Part shown: positions 43,205-52,751 of the stretch, in pieces
Layout: every line of letters starts with the position of its first letter
How positions within the stretch are numbered: the stretch's first letter is position 1
Source of the DNA: Rubripirellula reticaptiva
Lineage (GTDB): Bacteria > Planctomycetota > Planctomycetia > Pirellulales > Pirellulaceae
Assembly: GCF_007860175.1 (NCBI RefSeq)
Contig: NZ_SJPX01000002.1
Coordinates: forward strand, 1,054,001 to 1,118,000
Direction of reading: 5' to 3'
DNA: 64,000 nt
Notes under the pieces: generated by a model
Databases searched by the model: none
The model's input: the letters and a program-made list of their open reading frames with translations, nothing else
Told to the model about the DNA's origin: nothing
Made by a program: the position numbers and the translations under genes

Positions 43205-44199
43205 CCAAGATGATGAAAGTTTGCCTGACTGTCCTGTTAGCATTTCACTGCGTTGTGGTCGCGAACGGTCAATCATCAGTGAAGGTCATCTTTGACACTG
43301 ACATGGACAACGATTGCGACGACGCCGGTGCGCTGGCCGTCCTTCATGCGCTTGCTGATAAAGGGGAGGCTGAGATTCTTGCGGTCGTGACGAATCGGCG
43401 AGGGGCCTCGACCGCATCGGCGGCTACCTGCGATGTGATCAACACCTTTTACGGTCGCCCCGACATTCCGATCGGCACTGACAAGGATGGAGCCAAGTTC
43501 GCTTGGAACAAAGTCAGCGCCTATACGCCTGCACTACGCGATGAGTTTCCGCACGATGCGCGTGCTGATGATGAAATGCCCGACGCCTTGCCGTTGTACC
43601 GCAAGACACTCGCCGACGCAGCCGATCACTCCATCGTGATTTGTAGTGTGGGCGCGTTGAGCAATCTGGAAGATCTCGTCAATTCTCGCGGCGACAGATA
43701 CAGCGAATTCAGCGGTGTAGAGCTGATCATGAAGAAGGTTCGCCGCACCGTCATCATGGGTGGCGAGTTTCCGAAATCTCCTAAACCGGAAACGAACATT
43801 CGATTGGATATCGCAGCGGCAGTTTCAGTGGTCAATCAGTGGCCAGGGAAAATTCTCTGGCAAGGATACGAAGTCGGAGCGGCTTTGCATTGCGGAGAAC
43901 CGCTAAAGAACGTCCAAAGAAACAACCCAATTCGACGAGCCTTTGAATTGCGACCGTTTCTTGATGGTTTTGCGATCGATCGAGGAAAGCCCGCGCATGA
44001 CCAAGCCGCCGTTTTGCTGGCCGTTCGAGGCCCGGAGCCGTCGTTTTGGAAAGTGATCTCGGGTGGACGCGTGATTGTAGATTCTGACGGACACACGGAG
44101 TTCCGAACCGATCGAGACCGGCACCACCAGTACGTCGAGATTGCCGGTACTCCCGACCGGCTGACTAAGGTTATCGACGAATTGATGACAACGAAGTGA
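43201..44199 (+). CDS. Secreted nucleoside hydrolase, copy 3
   Basis: 332 residues from GTG 43201 (GTGA overlap), or about three residues shorter from ATG 43210. A signal peptide (MKVCLTVLLAFHCVVVANG) leads to FDTDMDNDCDDAGALAVLHA. It is more diverged than the other two: the mid-region has YGRPDIPIGTDKDGAKFAWN and the C-terminus DQAAVLLAVRGPEPSFWKV in place of DRPTWDLTSVL. Different nucleoside specificity (purine versus pyrimidine) among the three copies is a reasonable inference. It is the last gene of the operon, followed by a 67-base gap. Confidence 0.9.
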   Translation: MTKMMKVCLTVLLAFHCVVVANGQSSVKVIFDTDMDNDCDDAGALAVLHALADKGEAEILAVVTNRRGASTASAATCDVINTFYGRPDIPIGTDKDGAKFAWNKVSAYTPALRDEFPHDARADDEMPDALPLYRKTLADAADHSIVICSVGALSNLEDLVNSRGDRYSEFSGVELIMKKVRRTVIMGGEFPKSPKPETNIRLDIAAAVSVVNQWPGKILWQGYEVGAALHCGEPLKNVQRNNPIRRAFELRPFLDGFAIDRGKPAHDQAAVLLAVRGPEPSFWKVISGGRVIVDSDGHTEFRTDRDRHHQYVEIAGTPDRLTKVIDELMTTK

Positions 44200-44266
44200 G
44201 GTAAACACCCTTTGGCATGATTGAAACGGTAGACGAACTCACGAATCTAACACGCGAGAAAACGAA

Positions 44267-46081
44267 ATGACGAAACATGCTCTCCCGACAATCGCATTGC
44301 TGATTTGTTTGGCGTCAGCGGCAATTGCCGAGCAACCCAACGTGATCGTCATCATGACAGATGACCAAGGCTACGGCGAATTTTCCTGTCACGGGAATCC
44401 GATCACGCAGACACCGAACATTGACAAGATCGCCAGCGAAGGCGTTCGCTTGACGGATTTTCACGTCGCGCCAATGTGCACGCCGACGCGTGGCCAGTTG
44501 ATGACCGGACTGGATGCATTTCGCAATGGTGCAAGTAACGTCAGCAGTGGTCGCACGCTTTTGAAAACGGACGTGAAAACGATCGCCAACGTTTTTCATG
44601 ACGCAGGATACCGGACGGGCATCTTTGGCAAATGGCACCTTGGTGACAACTATCCGTTTCGGCCCGAGGACCGTGGCTTCGACGAAGCTCTCTGGTTTCC
44701 CTCATCACACATCAACAGCGTTCCCGACTTTTGGGACAACGATTACTTCGACGACACCTACATTCGCAACGGTCAGCGCAAGAAGTATCAAGGCTACTGC
44801 ACCGACATCTTTTTCGACGAAGCCGCAGCGTGGATGGCGCAAAAAGACGAACGTCCGTTTTTTACTTACATTGCATTGAACGCGGCTCACTGGCCATGGT
44901 TTGTTCCGGACAAGTATCGAGAGCCAATTCGCCAATCGATCCGAGAGAATCCCGAAGTTGTCGAAAGCCTGAACAAATTTCAGCAGGAAGACCTGGTGAG
45001 CTTCCTCGCCATGGGTGCCAACATCGACGAGAACGTCGGCAAATTGGATGAGTGCCTGAAACAGTCCGACGAACGAGACAACACGATCGTCGTCTTTCTG
45101 ACTGACAACGGCAGCACGATGGGGCAGGACTACTTCAACGCAGGGATGCGTGGCAAGAAGACTCAGCTCTGGGAAGGCGGGCACCGAGTCCCTTGTTTTA
45201 TTCGCTGGCCGGCAGGTTTAATCGGACCGGCACGCGATGTCGCCGAGCTATCGCATGTCCAAGACTTATTGCCAACGCTTGCCGACTTGGCTAGCGTCGC
45301 TGGTGTGCCTAACCAACTCGATGGGCAGAGTCTGGCACCGATTCTGCGCGGTGAAAAAGACAGTCTGAGCGATCGGATGCTTGTCATCAATTACAGTCGC
45401 ATGCCGGGCGCAAAAGTGAACTATACGCAAAAAAGCCCAGCGATTCCAAGACGCAATGGCGCGGGTGTTTTATGGAAACATTGGCGACTGCTTGAGAATC
45501 GCATGCTGTTCGACATTGTCAGTGATCCCCACCAGGACCATGACGTCGCTGCCGAATATCCTGATGTCGTCGCAAAAATGCATGCTCACTTGGATCAGTG
45601 GTGGGACGGTGTCAAAGATGACGTGATGACTCCTCAGCGCGTGGTCATCGGATCCGCCAAGGAAAATCCAATGATGCTGACTGCTTGTGAATGGCTGGAT
45701 GTGTTCGTTGATCAGCAAAGACAAGTGCGAGATGCTGCGTTGAAGAACGGGACATGGCACTTGCAAGTCGCGACGACTGGAACCTACCGAATCGAACTGC
45801 GCCGGTGGCCTCGCGAGTCTGGACTGCAACTGACGGACGGCCTCGCAGAAACCCGCGTTACCGACGGCGTATTCGTGCCTGGAAAACCGTTGCCAATCTC
45901 GTCGGCAACTCTGCAGGTTGGAGACGTAACGCTAAAGCTGAATCCGCAGCTGGACCAAGAATCGTTCATCACGGAGGTCAATCTCACGGAGGGCCCCATC
46001 GAAATGAGAACATCATTCTTGGACTCTAACGAAAATGAAATCTGCGGTGCCTACTACGCCTACGTTGAACGGATCCGATAA
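44267..46081 (+). CDS. Secreted formylglycine sulfatase (1)
   Basis: 604 residues. Signal peptide MTKHALPTIALLICLASAAIA, metal-binding DDQGYGEFSCHGNP, and the formylglycine motif CTPTR at Cys71-Arg75 (C-x-P-x-R). Further on are GKWHLGDNYPFRPEDRGFD and VVFLTDNGSTMG, the second metal-site region. The C-terminus has a beta-rich extension (TYRIELRRWPRESGLQLTDG) of about 150 residues. It hydrolyses sulfate esters from glycans once Cys71 is matured by a formylglycine-generating enzyme, which is not encoded in this window. It is likely an S1-family polysaccharide sulfatase. Confidence 0.93.
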   Translation: MTKHALPTIALLICLASAAIAEQPNVIVIMTDDQGYGEFSCHGNPITQTPNIDKIASEGVRLTDFHVAPMCTPTRGQLMTGLDAFRNGASNVSSGRTLLKTDVKTIANVFHDAGYRTGIFGKWHLGDNYPFRPEDRGFDEALWFPSSHINSVPDFWDNDYFDDTYIRNGQRKKYQGYCTDIFFDEAAAWMAQKDERPFFTYIALNAAHWPWFVPDKYREPIRQSIRENPEVVESLNKFQQEDLVSFLAMGANIDENVGKLDECLKQSDERDNTIVVFLTDNGSTMGQDYFNAGMRGKKTQLWEGGHRVPCFIRWPAGLIGPARDVAELSHVQDLLPTLADLASVAGVPNQLDGQSLAPILRGEKDSLSDRMLVINYSRMPGAKVNYTQKSPAIPRRNGAGVLWKHWRLLENRMLFDIVSDPHQDHDVAAEYPDVVAKMHAHLDQWWDGVKDDVMTPQRVVIGSAKENPMMLTACEWLDVFVDQQRQVRDAALKNGTWHLQVATTGTYRIELRRWPRESGLQLTDGLAETRVTDGVFVPGKPLPISSATLQVGDVTLKLNPQLDQESFITEVNLTEGPIEMRTSFLDSNENEICGAYYAYVERIR

Positions 46082-46258
46082 ACGGTTAGTGCAGAGCAAA
46101 AGACGGCCTACCAGTAGCGTCGGCACACACTAGGCTGGCCGTTGCGGATTCCTTTGGAGCGATGCTCGGAATCAGTGACCCGCTTCGATACCAGCAATCG
46201 AACGTCTTGGCGACGTCCGCTACGACTCTGCACTCAGCGCCGACTCGTTCGCGGCGTC

Positions 46259-46963
46259 TCATGGTGATCCATTTAGAATCGCATCAAGGGTTGTGTCCTT
46301 AGGCAATGCCCTCAGACCATGGTCGGTCAGACGATCGAGTTCTTTGTAGCGGATGTCGACCAGCGTTGTTATTTCTCGAAAGACAGCCTCGACGCGCCCC
46401 TTTGCAGACTGTTGCGATTGGCCATTGAATGTTGACACGCTGCCGCCCGATTGCTGAACAAGCACCGCGTTTTCGGACAGTCGTTTCCTGAATTGTTTTT
46501 CATGCCGCGGGTCACTCGAAATCCGCACATGATCGAGTTCGTGCAATACCAGCCAGTTCGTCCAAAACGTTTCTCGGTTCGGCAGATCGCGAAACCAAAC
46601 GACATGGCCGCAGGTGAGTCCGGTTCGCCCGAGGCGGATTGTCGTCACCATCTGTTGACGACTGCCTCGTCGCTGCAGACGGTTTTGCGTACGAAAGTCA
46701 TATTTCATTTTGTAAACGGTTAACGCATCCAAGCGACGCCCGCTCGGCATTGTCATCGAGGAAGGTTTTTCCTGCCAACCGTAGCAAAAACGAATGTCTG
46801 CCTGTTTCAGCAGTTCCGCGATCGCGACGGGCGGTGGAGGCAACTCAGAGAGCAGGATCGTTCCTGATTGAGCTCGAGCGATTGGCAAGCCGGCAAGACA
46901 AATGGCGCCCAGCCCCAGCATCCAAGTCGGTATCCAAGCCAGTCGAAATCGGCGGTTTGACAT
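46259..46963 (-). CDS. Secreted protein with HExxH motif, possible zinc protease
   Basis: About 234 residues from ATG 46963, which gives a signal peptide (MSNRRFRLAWIPTWMLGLGA, cleavage near ARAQSG); the frame is open to 47086. HELDH in WLVLHELDHVRISSDPRHEK matches the HExxH zinc-protease core. The conserved-looking DIRFCYGWQEKP and SGRRLDALTVYKMKYDFRTQ precede it. The arrangement is similar to DUF922-like putative proteases, but this is not certain. The gene is isolated on the minus strand between sulfatase 1 and the NAD-binding protein. Confidence 0.6.
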   Translation of the reverse strand: MSNRRFRLAWIPTWMLGLGAICLAGLPIARAQSGTILLSELPPPPVAIAELLKQADIRFCYGWQEKPSSMTMPSGRRLDALTVYKMKYDFRTQNRLQRRGSRQQMVTTIRLGRTGLTCGHVVWFRDLPNRETFWTNWLVLHELDHVRISSDPRHEKQFRKRLSENAVLVQQSGGSVSTFNGQSQQSAKGRVEAVFREITTLVDIRYKELDRLTDHGLRALPKDTTLDAILNGSP

Positions 46964-47146
46964 TCTCATTCGCCTAGCATTCCCTTGGAACTGAGGTGCT
47001 CTCTCCAATCCAACAGGGAATTTCGCTCGCGATCGTGTCACACTTCGATGCGAATTTTTTGACAACGAAAGTGTGACATTGGGCAAAGCGAAGGGTCCTT
47101 ACGAAGGGTGGCGGTGAATTCCAACTTCCTCCATCGAGTCAAGATC

Positions 47147-47917
47147 ATGGTCGCTTTCAGCAAATCCAATTCGGTCCGAACTCCCTACGCTCAGCCCACT
47201 GGCGGAGCATCCAGCGGAGTGCATGAGCCGGTCGATCGCGAAATCATTTCAGTCCTCGGTGCGAACTGCCAACTCGGTCACCGGATTATCGAAGTCTCTC
47301 TTCGCTGCGGCTATCAAGTTCAAGCGTTAACGCAGAGCAAGTTGCAACATCCTGCGGACGTGGACCTGCGAGTTTTGCGAAGCGACGGCTTCCTCGCTCG
47401 CGATGTCCAAAATGTCGTTCGAGGCAGTTCCTGTGTCATCAATCTTTGCAACGTGGGCAACTTTGTCGGTTCCCATGACCAACTAACCAGCGCGAGCATC
47501 ACCAAGATCGCCTTGGCCGAGATGCAACGAACCAGGAAGACTCGATACCTGTTGATCACGCATCAAAGCGTGTCCGTTCCCGGCGATCATCGACTAGGGT
47601 TACACGGCCTAGCGTCTCGATACCTCTGGCCGATGATGCACCGCAGTCGTTGGCGAGACATGCAAGACGAAGTCAACGCGTTGATGCAAACACAGCTTGC
47701 CTGGACGGCTGTTCGTTGCCCCCAAATCAAAGACGTCTTTGGGTTTGGATCCATCAGCACGGATCGTCACTGCCCGATGGGCCGCTTCGTGGCGCTCGAC
47801 CGACTCGCACGATACCTGGTCCACTTGAAGGAATCCAACGTCTACGACCAACAAGCGATTTTCGTCGCCAGCCAGTCGACCCGATCAAGCCTCGCAAGCT
47901 GCACGCCCAAAAACTAA
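47147..47917 (+). CDS. NAD(P)-binding (NmrA/SDR-like) protein
   Basis: About 256 residues from ATG 47147; a GTG at 47108 is an alternative start. An N-terminal Rossmann-like segment reads EIISVLGANCQLGHRIIEVS, a divergent G-x-x-x-x-x-G motif, and VVRGSSCVINLCNVGNFVGS recalls atypical SDR proteins. TRYLLITHQSVSVPG and AWTAVRCPQIKDVFG fit the NmrA/BVR-B group. The degenerate glycine motif leaves cofactor use in doubt. Function unknown. Confidence 0.6.
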   Translation: MVAFSKSNSVRTPYAQPTGGASSGVHEPVDREIISVLGANCQLGHRIIEVSLRCGYQVQALTQSKLQHPADVDLRVLRSDGFLARDVQNVVRGSSCVINLCNVGNFVGSHDQLTSASITKIALAEMQRTRKTRYLLITHQSVSVPGDHRLGLHGLASRYLWPMMHRSRWRDMQDEVNALMQTQLAWTAVRCPQIKDVFGFGSISTDRHCPMGRFVALDRLARYLVHLKESNVYDQQAIFVASQSTRSSLASCTPKN

Positions 47918-48199
47918 ACAGAGGAAGCTCGTTGTTCAGGCTGCCAGCCTGAGTTTCAGCCTCGCAGCCTGCTGCTACGACAGCTATTGCTTGCCCGTTC
48001 CTCGACTTCAGACGAAGGCAGCATCGCGTTCTACGAATGCTCGACTCGTGTCGACTCACCTTGGTGGTGACATCTAGATTCCGCCGTCGCAAGCGAACCC
48101 TTGCTCACTGAGTTACATTCACGATATCGGCGACAATGACTGCGCCGAATGTCCAACGGATGTTGTCTGGAAATGAAGTCGAGAAATAAGACCAACGTT
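47918..48199. other. Intergenic region with small hairpin
   Basis: 282 bases without a gene. CAGGCT (47937-47942) and AGCCTG (47946-47951) form a short inverted repeat followed by further AGCCT-containing copies, similar in style to the other intergenic repeats in the window. Confidence 0.45.
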
Positions 48200-50488
48200 A
48201 TGAAAATACAACGCCTGTCCTTTCGTTCAACGAAGATGTTTTTCCCTTGGCTTTTCTTGCCGGTGTTTTTCGCGGTACCCGACTCAAGCTTTGCCTTGGA
48301 CATCTTTGTTTCCGTCGACGTTTCCGTTGATGGAGATTCCCAAGCAGATGGCAGTTTTGCAAAACCCTATGGATCTCTTCCTGACGCCGTAGAAGCAGTT
48401 CGTGCATTACGCAAAGCGGGCGATACGGAACCGGCAGCGATTGTCCTTCGCGAGGGACGCCATTCGTTGGAGCGGTCATTGGTATTGGGTAGGGAAGATG
48501 GTTCCCCGGTGCCCGCTGAAAATATGCCCGCCGAGGATGTGACGTTCGAACTGCATGGTGCCGGTGATGTGACGGAGCCGGCTTTTTTGACGTTCGCTGC
48601 TTACCCTGGCGAGCATCCTGTCATCAGTGCGGGAGTTCCTGTTACCGGCTGGAAGCGATTGGAATCAACGCCGGATGAATTGCCGGCCAAAGCGACCGGC
48701 AAAGTCTGGGTGGCTGACATGCCTGACGGCATGGAACGGTTCTACACGCTCTATGACAGTCACGGTCGCCTTAGCCGCGCCAGAGATTCTGGATTCGCTT
48801 ACATGAAGCAGGGCACTCAACGGACACTCCACTTTCCCAAAGGGGCGCTTAAGATTTGGGATAACATTGAAGACGTCGAAATCCAGGTAAGACCAGGCCG
48901 AGCCTGGGCAATCAATATGCTGCCGCTCGCATCGATCGATGAAGCCTCGGGTGTTGCCACAACCGGCGTTTCCGCGACCTACCCTATGGGGCCGTTGCCT
49001 GGGTATCTTCACGACCCCGGCGCCTCGGTTGTGTGGGTCGAGAATATCCTCGAGGCCTTGGACGAACCCGGGGAATGGGTTGTTAATACGAAAACTCGCA
49101 AGATCTATCTGTGGCCTTCTGATCCTGCCGACGATGGATCGCCGCGTGGGATCTTGGCGCCGACGACGACCGAACTGATTCGTGTCGAGGGGACGATCGA
49201 TTACGACGGCCCCACGGATACGCCCGTCCGAGGCATCGCTTTTGTTGGATTGACTTTTTCCCATGCCGATCGCTGGGCTTGGACGAGCGACGAAGGCCGT
49301 GTTGGCTGGGGAATGCAGCACGACTGGGACATGTTTGACCGGCCAACCGCACTCCTTCGTTTCCGCGGTGCCGAGGACTGCCGAGTGACGGACTGTCGCT
49401 TTATCAATTCCGGTGGCTCGGGCGTTCGTTTGGATCTGCATGCCCAACGTAATCGGATTGTCGATTCCGAATTTGCACACTTGGGCGAAGCCGGAATCCT
49501 ATTGTCAGGATATGGCCCCGGCACCAAAGACGCGAATCACCACAACGACATCGTCAACAATCATATTCATCATTTTAGTGAAATCACATGGCATTCCCCC
49601 GGACTATGGGCTTGGCAAAGTGGGCACAACCGAATGGTCCACAACGAGTTGCATCACAGCGGCTATTCGTCGGTGCTGATCACCACTCGAGTGACTCCTG
49701 GCGGGCGCTTAACCGGTGAAGGTGGCAGGACCGTACGTCACCACGAGATCGCAGAAGAAGACGGCGGTCGAGGACGCGGTGGATACGAGAACTGGAAGCG
49801 TCGCGAGAAGTACACGCACTCCCGCCACAATCTCTTTGAGTACAACGAAATTTCGCATGCGGTACAGTTGCTGTCCGATGGAAACGCCATCTATGTCTCC
49901 GGGGCGGGGACGGGAAGTATCGTGCGTTACAATTATGTGCACGACAACAATGCAAATTCCCTGCCGGCACCGATCCGCTGCGACGACGACCAACATGATG
50001 CGCTCATCTATGGAAACGTCCTCTATAACAACGGCGGATTTTCAGCGGGCATTGCTTCAAAGGGAGTGAACGATATCGTCAACAATTTCATTGTGGCGCC
50101 AGCGGTTGTGCCCAGAAACGGTTACATCAGCTTTGAGTGGGCTCCGGTGACGGGTTCCAAGGTACAGCGAAATATCATCGTCTCGCATGCCGATGGTGGA
50201 CGTGCCCAATCCGAAAGACTGAGAAGTGGGCAGACAACCGTCGGCCCCAAGCTTGAATCAACGGACATGGATTCCAATCTGTATTACCATCCAACCAACC
50301 CAAACTGGATGGACGAGCATCTGCAAAGGATGCGGGCGGTCGGCAAAGAGAAGGCAAGTCTGGTCGGCGATCCTCTGTTTGTGGATCCTGCCGGCAGCGA
50401 CTTCAATTTCCAGCCCGGTAGCCCCGCCTTGGAATTGGGGATCGAGTCGCTAGACGTCTCCCAAATGGGGCGACGGGACAAGAACTAA
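48200..50488 (+). CDS. GH141-like right-handed beta-helix glycoside hydrolase
   Basis: 762 residues from ATG 48200; the open frame begins at 48149, but the signal peptide is MKIQRLSFRSTKMFFPWLFL. The mature protein begins DIFVSVDVSVDGDSQADGSF then KPYGSLPDAVEAVRAL, and continues with FLTFAAYPGEHPVISAGVPV, WVENILEALDEPGEWVV and KIYLWPSD. This layout is characteristic of GH141-like beta-helix enzymes. Long runs of parallel beta-helix turns follow (DCRVTDCRFINSGGSGVRLD, NHIHHFSEITWHSPG). GH141 members known to me act on fucose- or xylose-containing glycans; the exact substrate is not shown here. Extracytoplasmic. Confidence 0.75.
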   Translation: MKIQRLSFRSTKMFFPWLFLPVFFAVPDSSFALDIFVSVDVSVDGDSQADGSFAKPYGSLPDAVEAVRALRKAGDTEPAAIVLREGRHSLERSLVLGREDGSPVPAENMPAEDVTFELHGAGDVTEPAFLTFAAYPGEHPVISAGVPVTGWKRLESTPDELPAKATGKVWVADMPDGMERFYTLYDSHGRLSRARDSGFAYMKQGTQRTLHFPKGALKIWDNIEDVEIQVRPGRAWAINMLPLASIDEASGVATTGVSATYPMGPLPGYLHDPGASVVWVENILEALDEPGEWVVNTKTRKIYLWPSDPADDGSPRGILAPTTTELIRVEGTIDYDGPTDTPVRGIAFVGLTFSHADRWAWTSDEGRVGWGMQHDWDMFDRPTALLRFRGAEDCRVTDCRFINSGGSGVRLDLHAQRNRIVDSEFAHLGEAGILLSGYGPGTKDANHHNDIVNNHIHHFSEITWHSPGLWAWQSGHNRMVHNELHHSGYSSVLITTRVTPGGRLTGEGGRTVRHHEIAEEDGGRGRGGYENWKRREKYTHSRHNLFEYNEISHAVQLLSDGNAIYVSGAGTGSIVRYNYVHDNNANSLPAPIRCDDDQHDALIYGNVLYNNGGFSAGIASKGVNDIVNNFIVAPAVVPRNGYISFEWAPVTGSKVQRNIIVSHADGGRAQSERLRSGQTTVGPKLESTDMDSNLYYHPTNPNWMDEHLQRMRAVGKEKASLVGDPLFVDPAGSDFNFQPGSPALELGIESLDVSQMGRRDKN

Positions 50489-50827
50489 AGTCCTTCGCTG
50501 CATGAACCATCCACGGTTTTCACGAGGAACTTCCCGCACGGAATTGTCGACGTAATATCCGCGATCGATTCAGGCGAACCCCAATATGCCCGCGGCTCGG
50601 TCTTTGCAGATCTCGAGACGAGCTTCGCGAAAATTAAGCAAAAGCGATCGAGGCCGCTCCGCGCGGAGCCAAGGCTGAGACCAACAACCTGAACGACGGA
50701 AAAACCGAAAACAGAAAGAAAGGATGTAGCGGATTGACGAATCCAGGTGATCAGTAGAGTGGACGGTCTCTTGTTGCAGAGCGTTGGGTTTACACACTGG
50801 ACAGAGATTGCTGTGCTGAGTTGCTTT

Positions 50828-50875
50828 TGTTCCTGCATTCCACTGTTCCTGCATTCCACTGTTCCTTCATTCCAC
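50828..50875 (+). repeat. Tandem repeat, 3 x 16 bp
   Basis: Three head-to-tail copies of TGTTCCTGCATTCCAC at 50828-50843, 50844-50859 and 50860-50875, the third with one change (TTCATT). They lie just before the ECF remnant. Confidence 0.8.
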
Positions 50876-50885
50876 TGGGGCATGA

Positions 50886-51065
50886 ATGCCGGACCTCGAT
50901 AAAGAATTCGTAAATCAATTAAAAAAATGACAGGGCAGTTTAGTCGCCTATCTGGTCAGCATACTGGGCGATCTTCACGACGCTCGAGATGTTCTGCAGG
51001 CCACCAATTTGGCGTTCTGCGCGCTCGGGGTGGTACCCCGAAACCTGGAAAACGATCTGACCTGA
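50886..51065 (+). pseudogene. N-terminal remnant of an ECF sigma factor gene
   Basis: From ATG 50886 the plus strand reads MPDLDKEFVNQLKK, an in-frame TGA, QGSLVAYLVSILGDLHDARD, VLQATNLAFCALGV, and soon a stop at 51063. The pattern (E-F-V-x-L-x-x-x-Q-x-x-L-x-x-Y-x-x-S-L-x-x-D-x-x-D-A-x-D-V-L-Q-x-T-N) is region 2 of the short planctomycete ECF sigma factors. The nonsense codon and loss of regions 2.3-4 make it inactive. It ends three bases before the sulfatase ATG. The stretch 50489-50827 before it shows no gene. Confidence 0.65.
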
Positions 51066-51068
51066 AAC

Positions 51069-52619
51069 ATGGGAACTAAAGCCGTGAAGACCGCAGCTTA
51101 CCGCTATACACTTCTTTTAACGTTCGTCGTTTGCACGAACTTGCTCGGCCAGAACCGAACGGAGGCTGCCGAGCAGCCGAACGTTGTTTTCGTCTTCTCG
51201 GACGACCAGCGATACAATTCTTTAAGCATGACAGGCGATCCCGTCACGCAAACGCCTCACTTGGATCGTTTGGCGACTGAAGGCGTGTTTTTCAACCAAG
51301 CCTTCATCACGACTCCGATTTGTGGACCGAGCCGAGCAAACATTTTCACCGGGCAATGGGAACGCAAGAACCACATCGGATTCACGATGGTTTCCCAAAA
51401 CGTTATCACCGAGGAAGCCTTTGCCAACAGTTGGCTGATGAAGCTGAAGGACGCCGGCTACAGCACCGCCTTTATCGGCAAACACCACGCAAAAATTGTC
51501 GATCGCGGCAACACACCGCTGAAGAAAAACACAGACTTCTGCTATTACGGCGAGGGACATCTTGGCTTTCATTTTGGGAAGCACAAAGCGTTTACGAACC
51601 TGAAAAACCGCAGTCAAGTCGAAGGACTGTTCGAGGCGACCGAGGCATTTTTAAGACCGGGACATGACTTCGATTACTTCTACAGAAACGCCGACAAATC
51701 TGTCGCAAATTGTTTGAAGCAACGCGACCCCGGCAAGCCGTTCGCAGCGTGGGTCAATTTCAATCTCCCCCATGCGGCTAGCATCGGCCCGATGGGGTCC
51801 GAACCCACTGACCCAGAGTTCTACTCGTCGTTGTACAACGACCGAGCAGACGCAGTTCCGTTTCCAGACGGATATCCACTGAACGTTACTTTGCCCAAGC
51901 ATGTTTTCAGCAATGACGATCTGATGCCGTACTACCGACACGGCAATCGAAAGGGTTTGCTGAACACGAAAATCAAAATGAATCGTGCGGTGTATGCCAT
52001 CGACCAATTCATCGGCAACTTGCGAAAAATGCTTGCCGACATCGACGAAGACAAGAACACGATCATCGTGTTCTGTTCGGACAACGGGCTGCTGTTGGGC
52101 GAACACGGTTTTGGCGGCAAGACCATGCTTTACGAAGAATCCGTTCACGTTCCACTGATCGTTTACTCGCCTTTCCTTCCCGAAAAAGTCCGAGGCACGC
52201 AGCGTGACGAGTTCGTGGTGGGGCAAGACATCCCGGCAACGATTTTGGACATGTGTGGACTCGATGTACCGAGTACATATCAGGGCGTCAGCATGCTGCC
52301 GCTAATCGAAGGCAAGCATGTCGATTGGCGTGGCGACGTGTTCCTCGAAAACTTGTTCACCATGCAAGGTTACCCGCGACAAGAAGCCGTGCGCGGAGAG
52401 CGGTACAAATACATCCGCTACTTCAGCAAGGAAAACGATCGCGATCAATACTTGCCCGACGCATCCATCGCGGGCGAGAAACCAATCTACGAAGAACTAT
52501 TCGATTTGCAGACCGACCCACGCGAGTTGGTGAATTTGGCATCAAGCCCCGAGTACGAAGTGACTCTGCAAACCTATCGCGACCGTTGCCAAGAACTCGT
52601 CGTCGAACTGGCCGAGTAA
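51069..52619 (+). CDS. Secreted formylglycine sulfatase (2)
   Basis: 516 residues. Signal peptide MGTKAVKTAAYRYTLLLTFV, metal site FSDDQRYNSLSMTGDP, formylglycine motif CGPSR at Cys85-Arg89, and FIGKHHAKIVDRG and FCSDNGLLLGEHGFGGKTML for the C-terminal metal and substrate region. It is distinct from sulfatase 1 in length and motif (CGPSR versus CTPTR), so a different sulfate position is likely. It is probably co-transcribed with the GH95-like gene 132 bases downstream. Confidence 0.93.
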   Translation: MGTKAVKTAAYRYTLLLTFVVCTNLLGQNRTEAAEQPNVVFVFSDDQRYNSLSMTGDPVTQTPHLDRLATEGVFFNQAFITTPICGPSRANIFTGQWERKNHIGFTMVSQNVITEEAFANSWLMKLKDAGYSTAFIGKHHAKIVDRGNTPLKKNTDFCYYGEGHLGFHFGKHKAFTNLKNRSQVEGLFEATEAFLRPGHDFDYFYRNADKSVANCLKQRDPGKPFAAWVNFNLPHAASIGPMGSEPTDPEFYSSLYNDRADAVPFPDGYPLNVTLPKHVFSNDDLMPYYRHGNRKGLLNTKIKMNRAVYAIDQFIGNLRKMLADIDEDKNTIIVFCSDNGLLLGEHGFGGKTMLYEESVHVPLIVYSPFLPEKVRGTQRDEFVVGQDIPATILDMCGLDVPSTYQGVSMLPLIEGKHVDWRGDVFLENLFTMQGYPRQEAVRGERYKYIRYFSKENDRDQYLPDASIAGEKPIYEELFDLQTDPRELVNLASSPEYEVTLQTYRDRCQELVVELAE

Positions 52620-52751
52620 AGATCACGGGAACAAGAATTGTCGCCCGATCGCCACGGCGGTCGAAGTTTTGCGAACAAACCGGCAAAGCGGCTCGGCAAC
52701 GACCCAGCACTTATTGTCATGCATACGAGAATGAGAATCAGGAATAACACT

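Noticed and set aside
50485-50883. 132-residue minus-strand frame after the GH141-like gene
   Set aside because: No recognisable domain, includes the tandem repeat, and the codon pattern looks random.
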